Assembly (NCBI RefSeq): GCF_901521055.1
Contig: NZ_CABEGA010000051.1
Coordinates: 1-64,000, forward strand
Direction of reading: 5' to 3'
From: Cellulomonas hominis
Lineage (GTDB): Bacteria > Actinomycetota > Actinomycetes > Actinomycetales > Cellulomonadaceae
Length of the DNA: 64,000 nucleotides
The translations under genes were made by a program, and so were the position numbers. This document shows, one piece after another, positions 7,338 to 15,356 of this stretch (position 1 is its first letter; every line of letters begins with the position of its first letter). Below the pieces are notes generated by a model. The model ran no database searches. It was not told the origin of the DNA and saw only the letters and a list, made by a program, of their open reading frames with translations.

Positions 7338-8849
7338 ATGTCCACCACCGTCCGACCCTGGCCCGCCCTCTGGGCGCTGGTCGTGGGCTTCTTCATGATC
7401 CTGGTCGACACCACGATCGTCTCGGTCGCGAACCCCGCCATCATGGCCGGGCTCGGGACCGACATCGACGCGGTGATCTGGGTGACCAGCGCCTACCTGC
7501 TGACCTACGCCGCGCCGCTGCTCGTCACCGGGCGGCTCGGCGACAGGTTCGGGCCCAAGCCCGTGTACCTGATCGGCCTGACCGTGTTCACGCTCGCGTC
7601 CGCCGCCTGCGGCCTCGCCGGCTCGATCAGCGCCCTGATCGTCGCCCGCGCGTTCCAGGGCCTCGGCGCCGCCCTGATGACGCCGCAGACGATGGCCGTC
7701 ATCACCCGGCTGTTCCCGCCGGACAGCCGCGGCAAGGCCATGAGCCTGTGGGGTGCCGTCGCCGGCGTCGCCACCCTCGTCGGGCCGATCCTCGGCGGCG
7801 TGCTCGTCGACGGCCTCGGCTGGGAGTGGATCTTCTTCGTCAACGTGCCCGTCGGCGTGGTGGCGTTCGTGCTCGCCTGGCGGCTGGTCCCGCGCCTCGA
7901 CACGCACCCGCACCGGTTCGACGTCGTGGGCGTGCTGCTCAGCGCGCTCGGCATGTTCCTGCTGGTGTTCGGCATCCAGGAGGGCCAGTCCTACGACTGG
8001 GGCCTGATCGGCGGCTGGCTGCCGGTGTGGGGCGTCGTCGGGGCCGGGGTGCTGGTGCTCGTCGCGTTCGTGGTGCACCAGGCCCGCACGAAGGTCGAGC
8101 CGCTGCTGCCGCTCGGCCTGTTCAAGGACCGCAACTTCGCGCTCGCGAACGGCGCGATCAGCGCGCTCGGCTTCACGGTGACCGCGATGTCGCTGCCGCT
8201 GGTCTTCTACTACCAGCTGGTCCTCGGGTTCTCCCCCACCCGGTCCGCGCTGATGCTCGCGCCGATGGCCGTCATGACCCTGGTGCTGTCCCCGGTCATC
8301 GGGCCCCGCGTCGACACCGCGAACCCGCGCACGATCGCGCTCACCGGCATGGTGCTGCAGGCGATCGCCCTCGTGTGGTTCACGCTCTGGCTGACCCCGG
8401 ACCCCGACCAGTGGGCGCGCCTGCTGCTCCCGAGCGCGCTGCTCGGCATCGCCAACGCCTGCCTCTGGTCGCCGATCTCCTCCACCGCGACCCGCAACCT
8501 GCCGCGCGCGCAGGCCGGCGCCGGGTCGGGCGTGTTCAACACGACCCGGCAGATCGGCTCCGTGCTCGGGTCGGCGGCCATCGCGGCGCTGATCCAGGCG
8601 CGGCTGGTCGCCCAGCTCGGTCCCGGCGCCGGGGAGTCGACCGGCGCCGCCGAGGCCGCGGGCACCCTGCCCGACGCCCTCGCCGGTGGGTTCTCCGACG
8701 CGATGGCGCAGTCGCTGCTGCTCCCCGCGGGCATCGCGGTCGTCGGAGCGGTGATCGTGGCGTTCTTCGTCCCGCCGCGCCGCGACGCGGCCCCGCCCGT
8801 CGCCGCCCCGGTTGCCGCGGCCGCAGCGGAGTCCGCACCGCAGCGCTGA
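7338..8849 (+). CDS. MFS multidrug exporter, DHA2 (EmrB/QacA) family
   Basis: A 503-residue proton-driven exporter with about 14 membrane segments. DHA2 landmarks: LVDTTIVSVANPAI in helix 1 (motif D1), GRLGDRFGPKPVYLIGL after helix 2 (motif A), ARAFQGLGAALMTPQTMAV (motif B region) and GAVAGVATLVGPILGGVLV (motif C). The C-terminal 20 residues are an Ala/Pro-rich tail. It follows a PadR regulator in the same direction and is probably its target. The substrate cannot be read from sequence. Confidence 0.88.
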   Translation: MSTTVRPWPALWALVVGFFMILVDTTIVSVANPAIMAGLGTDIDAVIWVTSAYLLTYAAPLLVTGRLGDRFGPKPVYLIGLTVFTLASAACGLAGSISALIVARAFQGLGAALMTPQTMAVITRLFPPDSRGKAMSLWGAVAGVATLVGPILGGVLVDGLGWEWIFFVNVPVGVVAFVLAWRLVPRLDTHPHRFDVVGVLLSALGMFLLVFGIQEGQSYDWGLIGGWLPVWGVVGAGVLVLVAFVVHQARTKVEPLLPLGLFKDRNFALANGAISALGFTVTAMSLPLVFYYQLVLGFSPTRSALMLAPMAVMTLVLSPVIGPRVDTANPRTIALTGMVLQAIALVWFTLWLTPDPDQWARLLLPSALLGIANACLWSPISSTATRNLPRAQAGAGSGVFNTTRQIGSVLGSAAIAALIQARLVAQLGPGAGESTGAAEAAGTLPDALAGGFSDAMAQSLLLPAGIAVVGAVIVAFFVPPRRDAAPPVAAPVAAAAAESAPQR

Positions 8850-8913
8850 CCCGTCCGGGAGCGGGCCGGGTCCGACGGACCCCGCTCGCTCCCGAACCGC
8901 TAGGGTGCCGCGC

Positions 8914-10017
8914 ATGGCACGCAGGGCCGCGGTGACGCTCGCCGAGGTCGCGCGCGCCGCCGGGGTGTCGCCCCGCACCGTGTCGAACGTCGTCAACGGG
9001 TACCGGCACGTCGCCCCGCACACCCGGGACCGGGTGCAGGCGGTCGTCGACGCCCTCGGCTACCGCACCAACGCCGCGGCGCGGTCCCTGCGCACGGGCC
9101 GGACGGGGCTGCTGGGGCTCGTCGTCCCCGCGCTCGACCAGCCCTACTTCGCGGAGCTCGCGCGCGCCGTCGTCCGCGAGGCCACCGCGGCCGGGTTCAC
9201 GGTGGTCGTCGACCAGACCGACGGCGACCCGGCCCGCGAGCGGGAGCTGCTGCTCCGGGGCCCGCGGGGGGCGATGTTCGACGGCCTGGTGCTCAGCCCC
9301 CTCGCGCTGACCGCCGACGACCTGCGGGGCGTCGACCCCGACCGCCCGGTGGTGCTGCTCGGCGAGCGGACCGTCGACACGTCGCTCGACCACGTGCACA
9401 TCGACGACGTCGCGGCGGCCCGCGAGGGCACGGCGCACCTGATCGGGCTGGGGCGCCGGCGGATCGCGGCGATCGGGCTCGAGGACGACCCCCTCCTGCA
9501 GACCGGCCACCAGCGGGCCGACGGGTTCCTGCGCGCGCTCGCCGACGCCGGGCTGCCCGCCGACCCCGCGCACCTGCGGCACGTCCGGTCCTACGACCGG
9601 GCGGAGGGCTTCGCCGCGATGACGGCCCTGCTCGACGCCCCGGAGCCGCCGGACGCGGTGCTCTGCTTCAACGACATGCTGGCGGTGGGGGCCCTGCGCG
9701 CGTGCCTCACCCGGGGCGTGCGGGTGCCCGAGGACGTCGCTCTGCTGGGCTTCGACGACGTCGAGGAGGTCCGGTACCTCACGCCGTCGCTCAGCTCGGT
9801 GCGCCCGGACCGCGACGCCATCGCGCGGGTGGCGGTGGGCCTGCTGGTCGCGCGGCTCGACCCGGCGGAGGACGACGGCCGGGACGACGAGCGGGACGAC
9901 ACCCCGCGCGCACCCCGGACCGCCCGGGACGTGACCGTCGCGCACGCCGTCGTCGCGCGCGAGTCCACCGGGGGCGCCGGTCCGCGTGACGCGGACGTTT
10001 GCCACGTGGCAACATGA
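8914..10017 (+). CDS. LacI family transcriptional regulator
   Basis: A 367-residue repressor. The N-terminal HTH (VTLAEVARAAGVSPRTVSNVVNG) and hinge (YRTNAAARSLRTGRTG) are followed by a periplasmic-binding-type effector domain (GLLGLVVPALDQPYFAELARA, DAVLCFNDMLAVGALRAC, VALLGFDDVEEVRYLTPSLSSV). An acidic/Arg-rich insert of about 25 residues near 315-345 is unusual. The last codons contain a perfect 14-bp palindrome that is probably its operator for the GH2 gene starting 50 bases later. An inducing sugar released by that enzyme is expected but unknown. Confidence 0.9.
   Translation: MARRAAVTLAEVARAAGVSPRTVSNVVNGYRHVAPHTRDRVQAVVDALGYRTNAAARSLRTGRTGLLGLVVPALDQPYFAELARAVVREATAAGFTVVVDQTDGDPARERELLLRGPRGAMFDGLVLSPLALTADDLRGVDPDRPVVLLGERTVDTSLDHVHIDDVAAAREGTAHLIGLGRRRIAAIGLEDDPLLQTGHQRADGFLRALADAGLPADPAHLRHVRSYDRAEGFAAMTALLDAPEPPDAVLCFNDMLAVGALRACLTRGVRVPEDVALLGFDDVEEVRYLTPSLSSVRPDRDAIARVAVGLLVARLDPAEDDGRDDERDDTPRAPRTARDVTVAHAVVARESTGGAGPRDADVCHVAT
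9999..10012. promoter_or_regulatory. LacI-type operator in front of the GH2 gene
   Basis: TTGCCACGTGGCAA is a perfect 14-bp palindrome with a central CG, typical for LacI regulators. It overlaps the last codons of the upstream LacI gene and lies 55 bases before the GH2 start. Confidence 0.7.
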
Positions 10018-10066
10018 TGTCGGCCTGCCGAAGACGCCCGCCCACCGCGACGAACGAAGGACCGCC

Positions 10067-11872
10067 ATGACGACGACGTCTGCACCCGACCGGGGCCTGC
10101 ACCCGCGCCCCCAGCTCATCCGCCCCGACCGCTGGTGGTCCCTCGACGGCCCCTGGCAGTTCACGTTCGACGACGCGGACGCCGGGCTGCGCGAGCGCTG
10201 GTACGCCCCGGGCACCGGACCCTTCGACCGCGAGATCGTCGTCCCGTTCCCGCCGGAGTCCACCGCGTCCGGCATCGCCGACCACGGGGACCACGCGGCG
10301 CTCTGGTACCGCCGCACGGTCACCGTCCCGGCCGGGCTCGGCGCGGACCGGCTGCTGCTGCACCTCGGCGCGGTCGACCACGAGGCCGACGTGTGGGTCG
10401 ACGGGCAGCACGCCGTCCGGCACGAGGGCGGGCAGACGACCTTCAGCGTCGACGTCACCGACCTGCTGGACCCGGCCGTGGCCGCGGACGCGCACGTCGT
10501 CGTGGTCCGGGCGACCGACTCCCGCACCGACGTCGAGCAGCCGCGCGGCAAGCAGGACTGGCAGCCCGACCAGCACGCCATCTGGTACCACCGGACCTCC
10601 GGGATCTGGCGCACCGTGTGGCTGGAGCAGGTCCCGGCCGTCGCGGTCGACACGCTGTCGTGGCGGCCGGACGTCCCGGGCGGCCGCATGGAGGTGCGCG
10701 TCCGGCTGCACGCCGCCGCCCCGGCGGGCACCCGCGTCCGCGTGCGGCTCACGCACGACGGCACCCCGGTGGGCGCCGCTGAGGTGCCGGTCGACGGCGA
10801 GACCGCCCTGGTCACCGTGCCCATCCCCGGCCAGGAGAACGGCCAGGCCTACGAGGGCCTGCTGTGGTCCCCGGAGCGCCCCACGCTGCTGGACGCCGAC
10901 GTGACGCTGCTGGGCGGGGACGACGCGGTGCTCGACCGGGTCGACGCCTACTGCGGCCTGCGGTCGGTGCAGGCCGACGGCGACGCCCTGCTGCTCAACG
11001 ACCGGCCCTTCTACGTCCGCGCGGTGCTCGAGCAGGGCTACTGGCCGGAGTCGCACCTGACCCCGCCGAGCCCCGAGGCCCTGCGCGCGGAGGTCGAGCT
11101 GGCGCTGGCACTCGGCTTCAACACGGTCCGGATCCACCAGAAGATCGAGGACCCCCGCTACCTGTACTGGTGCGACGTGCTGGGCCTGTGCGTCTGGTCC
11201 GAGACGGCGGGTGCGTACCGGTTCAGCGACGAGGCGGTCGCGCAGCTGACGCGGGAGTGGCTGGACATCGTGCGCCGCGACGTCTCGCACCCCTGCATCA
11301 TCGCGTGGGTGCCGTTCAACGAGTCGTGGGGCGTGCAGCACCTCGCGCACGACCCGGCGCAGCAGGCCTACAGCCGCGCGCTGACGGACCTGACCCGGGC
11401 CCTGGACCCGACCCGGCCCGTCATCTCGAACGACGGCTGGGAGCACACGTCGTCCGACCTGCTGACGGTGCACGACTACGCCGACACGGGCGCCGTCCTG
11501 CGGGAGCGGTACGGCAGCGCCGCCGCGCTGGCGGAGACGCTCGCCGGGGTCGGGCCGGCCGGCCGGCGGATGTGGGTCGGCGGGCCGGCACCCGCGGCCG
11601 GGACGATCCCCGTGCTGCTGTCGGAGTTCGGCGGGGTGGCGTACGCCCCCGGCGCGCCCGCGGGGTCGTGGGGCTACTCCGAGGCCCGCTCCCCGGAGGA
11701 CCTGGAGGCACGGCTCACCGACCTGCTCGACGCCGTCCGGGCGTCGGGCCTGCTGCGGGGGTTCTGCTACACCCAGATCACCGACACCGGGCTCGAGACC
11801 AACGGCCTGTGCGACGAGCACCGGAACCCGAAGCTCCCGCTGGAGACGTTCCGCCGCATCTTCGCGGGCTGA
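10067..11872 (+). CDS. Glycoside hydrolase family 2 protein (beta-galactosidase/beta-glucuronidase type)
   Basis: Retaining exo-glycosidase of 601 residues. The jelly-roll sugar-binding domain comes first (WWSLDGPWQFTFDDAD, VGGQTTFSVDVTDLL-like region), then an immunoglobulin-like domain from about 200, and a TIM barrel from about 305. The acid/base glutamate is Glu419 in WVPFNESWG and the nucleophile is Glu520 in LLSEFGG. There is no signal peptide, so the enzyme should be cytoplasmic and act on imported oligosaccharides or glycosides. The ATG at 10067 opens the conserved N-terminus. No sugar transporter is adjacent. The exact sugar (galactose, glucuronic acid, mannose) cannot be decided from sequence. 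Confidence 0.87.
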   Translation: MTTTSAPDRGLHPRPQLIRPDRWWSLDGPWQFTFDDADAGLRERWYAPGTGPFDREIVVPFPPESTASGIADHGDHAALWYRRTVTVPAGLGADRLLLHLGAVDHEADVWVDGQHAVRHEGGQTTFSVDVTDLLDPAVAADAHVVVVRATDSRTDVEQPRGKQDWQPDQHAIWYHRTSGIWRTVWLEQVPAVAVDTLSWRPDVPGGRMEVRVRLHAAAPAGTRVRVRLTHDGTPVGAAEVPVDGETALVTVPIPGQENGQAYEGLLWSPERPTLLDADVTLLGGDDAVLDRVDAYCGLRSVQADGDALLLNDRPFYVRAVLEQGYWPESHLTPPSPEALRAEVELALALGFNTVRIHQKIEDPRYLYWCDVLGLCVWSETAGAYRFSDEAVAQLTREWLDIVRRDVSHPCIIAWVPFNESWGVQHLAHDPAQQAYSRALTDLTRALDPTRPVISNDGWEHTSSDLLTVHDYADTGAVLRERYGSAAALAETLAGVGPAGRRMWVGGPAPAAGTIPVLLSEFGGVAYAPGAPAGSWGYSEARSPEDLEARLTDLLDAVRASGLLRGFCYTQITDTGLETNGLCDEHRNPKLPLETFRRIFAG

Positions 11873-11897
11873 CACCGCCGCCCCGACGGGCGCCCGC

Positions 11898-11940
11898 GAC
11901 CGTGACCGCTGCGTACACCGCATACGCGGCGGTCACGGTC
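11898..11940. terminator. Bidirectional hairpin between convergent genes
   Basis: Arms GACCGTGACCGC (11898-11909) and GCGGTCACGGTC (11929-11940) plus inner arms GCGTA/TACGC with a 7-base loop. It lies between the stop of the GH2 gene and overlaps the last codons of the opposing membrane-protein gene. There is no T-run. Confidence 0.65.
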
Positions 11941-12562
11941 CCGGAGGAGGTCCGTCGCTCCTCCCCGCGGGCACCGCGGCTCGTGACGACGCCGACGTGT
12001 CCGCCGGCGTGAGCATCTCCCACACCGGCCCGAACACCAACCACCCGACGAGCACCACCGTCGCCCGGGCGCCCCAGCCGAGCAGCACCTCCTGCTGCTG
12101 CGCCGCCGCCTCCCCGGCGCCCTGCGCGAGGAGCAGCAGCACGCCGAGGACCGCGCACGCCACCGCCCAGGCGAGCAGCGCCCGCAGCCACAGCGCCCAC
12201 TCGTAGCGGACCCGCACCGGGCCGTGCTTCGGCGGCTTGACCGGCGCCGGGCCGCCGAAGAACCGGTGCGCGACCCAGGCGTCCACCGCGTGCACGGTGC
12301 GCCGGCCGAACGCGACGGTGAACCCGAGGTACAGCGCCGCGAGCCCGTGGGTCCAGGTGGCCTCGCTGCCGCGGAGCAGGTCCCCGACGGTCGCGACCAG
12401 CAGCACCACCTCGAGCAGGGGCTCGCACAGCAGCAGCACCGTGGAGGTCCGGCGCATCCGCAGCGCATAGCGGGCGACGACGGCGGCGGCGAGGAACACC
12501 CAGAAGCCGACCTCGCAGGCGACGACGAGCGCGGCGACCGGGTTCTCACGGATGGCGTCCAT
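11933..12562 (-). CDS. Integral-membrane protein of unknown function
   Basis: A 209-residue protein with about five hydrophobic segments: VAALVVACEVGFWVFLAAAV, LLLCEPLLEVVLLVATVGDL, GLAALYLGFTVAFG, LRALLAWAVACAVLGVLLLL and ATVVLVGWLVFGPVWEMLTP. A charged loop with KPPKHGPVRVRYEW separates the third and fourth. I do not recognise a family. The ATG at 12562 starts just before the first helix; the longer open frame upstream is Arg/Pro-rich and overlaps the sensor-kinase promoter region. It is divergent from the two-component pair. Confidence 0.6.
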   Translation of the reverse strand: MDAIRENPVAALVVACEVGFWVFLAAAVVARYALRMRRTSTVLLLCEPLLEVVLLVATVGDLLRGSEATWTHGLAALYLGFTVAFGRRTVHAVDAWVAHRFFGGPAPVKPPKHGPVRVRYEWALWLRALLAWAVACAVLGVLLLLAQGAGEAAAQQQEVLLGWGARATVVLVGWLVFGPVWEMLTPADTSASSRAAVPAGRSDGPPPGP

Positions 12563-12680
12563 GCGCGGCAGCCTCGCCGCACCGGGCACGGTGCGGCGTC
12601 GGCCGTCCGCACGATCCTGCGCGGGCGGGTCCTCCGTCCGGAGGACCCGCCCGTCCACGGGTCGTGCTGGGATGGGCGGC

Positions 12681-13925
12681 ATGCCGCGCGTCCGACCACC
12701 CCGGCGCCTGCCGCACCTCGACGACCGCGGCGTCGCGCTCGCCTACCTGGCCGCCGGCCTGCTGCTGCTCGGCGCGGGCGTGACCGGGACCAGCGCGCCC
12801 GGGCTGACGGCGTCCGCATGGTGGCTGCACGCCGGGCTGCTGGTCGTGGCGTGCGGGGCGCTCGTCGTGAAGCACCGGCACCCCGTCGCCGTGCTGGCCG
12901 TCGCGGCGGCGGCGGCGCTCGCGTCCGTGCCGCTGGGCGGCAGCATCGGGATCCTGCTGGTGCTCGTCGACGCGCTGTACACCGCCGCGGTGCACCTCTC
13001 CGCGCGCGGCCGGCGGGTGCTGGTGGGCTGCGTGGTGGTGGTCAGCGCCGCCGCACCGGTCGCCGCGTGGGCACTCGGCGGCGGGCTGCGGGACGCCCTG
13101 GCGGCCCTGCTGCAGGCCGTGGCGCTGCTGGTCACGCCCCTGTGGTGGGGATCCGACGTGCGGAGCCGGACCGAGCTGGCCGCGTCGGAGGCCCGGCGCG
13201 CGGAGCTCGAGCGGGAGCAGGCCGACCTGGCGCGCGCGCACGCCGCCGACGCCGCGCGGATCGCCGACCTGGACCGCGACGCCGCCGTGCGGGACGAGCG
13301 CAACGCGATGGCCCGCGACCTGCACGACGTGGTGGCGAGCCGGCTGTCGGCCATCGCGATCCACGCCGAGGCGGCGCTGTCCGGCGCTCCCGACGAGGCC
13401 CGGGACCGGGCGGCGCTGACCGCCGTGCGGGCGGAGTCGGTCGCGTCGCTCGCGGAGATGCGGTCGATGATCCTCGTCCTGCGCGGGGCCGGCGGGGACC
13501 CGGCGTCGACCGCGGCGGCCGGGCTGGAGCGCCTCGGCGACCTGCTCGCGACGGCCCGGGACCGGGGCCTCGACGTGCGCACGGACATCGGGGCGACCGG
13601 CGCCCTGCCCGCCGTCGTCGACCACGCCGCCTACCGGATCGCGCGCGAGGCCCTCACCAACGCCGCGGCGCACGGCCCGGCGGGCGGGCGGGTCGACGTG
13701 CGGGTGGCCCCCGGCCCGGGCGGGCTGGAGGTCGAGGTGCTCAGCCTCCTGCCGACCGCGGACCGGCCCGCCGCCGCGCACCCGCCGTCGCTGGGGTCGG
13801 CGACGGGGCTCGTGACCATGGCTGAGCGCGCCCGCTCCCTCGGCGGGGACCTCTCCGCCGGGCCGCAGGACGGCCGCTGGCGCGTGCACGCCGTCCTGCC
13901 GCTCGACCCGGAGGCCGCCCGATGA
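12681..13925 (+). CDS. Sensor histidine kinase, NarL-type (HisKA_3)
   Basis: A 414-residue membrane kinase. Five or six hydrophobic helices occupy about residues 10-150, with almost no extracellular loop, which suggests sensing within or near the membrane. A coiled segment (AELEREQADLARAHAADAA) leads to the HisKA_3 box NAMARDLHDVVASRL, with the phosphorylated histidine near 215. The HATPase part has REALTNAAAHG and GLVTMAERARSLGG. The ATG at 12681 follows a purine-rich GGGATGGG. It overlaps the response regulator by ATGA, so the two are coupled partners. Confidence 0.88.
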   Translation: MPRVRPPRRLPHLDDRGVALAYLAAGLLLLGAGVTGTSAPGLTASAWWLHAGLLVVACGALVVKHRHPVAVLAVAAAAALASVPLGGSIGILLVLVDALYTAAVHLSARGRRVLVGCVVVVSAAAPVAAWALGGGLRDALAALLQAVALLVTPLWWGSDVRSRTELAASEARRAELEREQADLARAHAADAARIADLDRDAAVRDERNAMARDLHDVVASRLSAIAIHAEAALSGAPDEARDRAALTAVRAESVASLAEMRSMILVLRGAGGDPASTAAAGLERLGDLLATARDRGLDVRTDIGATGALPAVVDHAAYRIAREALTNAAAHGPAGGRVDVRVAPGPGGLEVEVLSLLPTADRPAAAHPPSLGSATGLVTMAERARSLGGDLSAGPQDGRWRVHAVLPLDPEAAR

Positions 13926-14596
13926 CTGACCCGACGGACCCGGTCCGGGTGCTGCTCGCCGACGACCACGGGGCGATCCGCGCCGGCCTGCGGCTCATGC
14001 TCGAGCAGGCGCCCGGCGTCACGGTGGTGGGCGAGGCCGCGGACGGCGCGGCGGCGGTCGCGAACGCCCGGGCGCTGCGGCCGGACGTGGTGCTCATGGA
14101 CATCCGGATGCCCGGCACCGACGGCATCGAGGCGACCCGGCGGATCACCGCGGAGGGGCTCGCGCAGGTGGTCGCCCTGACGACGTTCGACCTGGACGAG
14201 TACCTGTTCGGGGTGCTGCGCGCCGGCGCGGTCGGGTTCCTGCTGAAGTCCGTCGGCGCCGCCGAGCTGGTCGACGCGGTGCGGCGGGTCGCGGCCGGCG
14301 ACGGCATCCTCGCCCCCGAGGTGACCCGCCGGGTGCTCGCGAGCGTCACGGCACCGCCGCCGGACCCCGGCCCGGGCAGCGCCGCGGCACCGCCCGGGCT
14401 CGAGCAGCTCACGGCGCGCGAGCGCGAGGTGCTCGTGCTGCTCGGCGAGGGCCGGTCGAACGCCCAGGTCGCCGCGGCGCTGACCGTGTCGGAGACGACG
14501 GCCAAGACCCACGTCAGCCGGGTGCTCGCGAAGCTCGGCTGCCGGACCCGGCTGGAGGCCGCCGCCGTCGCGCACCGGGCGGGCCTGGTGCCGTAG
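13922..14596 (+). CDS. Response regulator, NarL/FixJ family
   Basis: A 224-residue DNA-binding regulator. The receiver domain has acidic pair ADDH, phosphoacceptor Asp60 in VVLMDIRMPG and the conserved lysine in GFLLKSVGA. A Pro/Ala linker joins it to a LuxR-type HTH (LTAREREVLVLLGEGRSNAQ and TAKTHVSRVLAKLGCRTR). It is coupled to the kinase gene by an ATGA overlap. Targets are not visible; the opposite membrane-protein gene at 11933-12562 and the kinase promoter are the nearest candidates. Confidence 0.9.
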   Translation: MTDPTDPVRVLLADDHGAIRAGLRLMLEQAPGVTVVGEAADGAAAVANARALRPDVVLMDIRMPGTDGIEATRRITAEGLAQVVALTTFDLDEYLFGVLRAGAVGFLLKSVGAAELVDAVRRVAAGDGILAPEVTRRVLASVTAPPPDPGPGSAAAPPGLEQLTAREREVLVLLGEGRSNAQVAAALTVSETTAKTHVSRVLAKLGCRTRLEAAAVAHRAGLVP

Positions 14597-14631
14597 GAGG
14601 ACCGCTCCGCGAGATGCACCCCGTGCACGGT

Positions 14632-14644
14632 TGCACTGAGTGCA
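14632..14644. promoter_or_regulatory. Putative TetR operator upstream of the tetR-mmpL unit
   Basis: TGCACTGAGTGCA is a 13-bp palindrome with a central G, 23 bases before the GTG of the TetR gene. Further GTGCAC half-sites at 14616-14630 suggest a compound operator. Autoregulation is inferred. Confidence 0.55.
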
Positions 14645-14667
14645 CGCATCTGCCTACCGTCCTCCCC

Positions 14668-15315
14668 GTGACGGTCGAGGCGGGGGCCCCGGACCGGCGG
14701 GCGACGCTCAAGGCGCGCTACCGCCGGGCCATCCTCGACGCCGCGAACGCCCTCATCGCCGAGCGCGGCGGACCGCAGTTCAGCGTCGACGAGCTCGCGG
14801 AGCGCGCCGACGTCTCGCGCCGCACCGTGTTCAACCACTTCGCGTCGATCAACGACGTGGTCGTCACGGCCGCGACGGAGACGCTCGAGACGGTCATCGA
14901 CGGGTTCTACGCCGCCACGGCCGCGACCCCGGTGGGCGGCGGCACGCGCGCCGAGATGTTCGACGAGATCGCCCAGATGCTGCGCGCGGCCGACCTGTCC
15001 ACCGCCGTCGCCGTGCTCTGCCGCGCGCTCGGTGGCATGGACGACGGCACCGACCCGCGGCAGAAGCAGTTCGTCGTCGAGGCGTTCTCCCGGGCCGCCG
15101 ACCACCTCGCGGGCGAGCTCTCCCGCCGCAACCCCGAGGCGGACCGGCTCGACATCGAGCTGCTGGTCACCTCCCTGGTGCACGGCGTCGGCGTCATCGC
15201 GCAGCACTGGATCACCACCACCGACATGACCGGCCCGGCGGCGCTCGCCGCCTGGGACGGCCTCCTCGACCGGCTCCTCACCAGCGTGCGAGCCGGGTAC
15301 ATGCCGGAGCACTGA
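14668..15315 (+). CDS. TetR family transcriptional regulator
   Basis: A 215-residue regulator. The HTH reads ILDAANALIAERGGPQFSVDELAERADVSRRTVFNHF in the family pattern, given here as overlapping motifs: ANALIAERG, FSVDELAERADVSRRTVFNH. The helical C-terminal domain is divergent, as expected for ligand binding. The GTG at 14668 is preferred because the longer frame from 14614 runs through the palindromic operator. It lies 41 bases before an MMPL exporter, its likely target. Confidence 0.87.
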   Translation: MTVEAGAPDRRATLKARYRRAILDAANALIAERGGPQFSVDELAERADVSRRTVFNHFASINDVVVTAATETLETVIDGFYAATAATPVGGGTRAEMFDEIAQMLRAADLSTAVAVLCRALGGMDDGTDPRQKQFVVEAFSRAADHLAGELSRRNPEADRLDIELLVTSLVHGVGVIAQHWITTTDMTGPAALAAWDGLLDRLLTSVRAGYMPEH

Positions 15316-15356
15316 CGCCCCGCACTCCCACACCACCACCGCGAGAGACAGGGATC

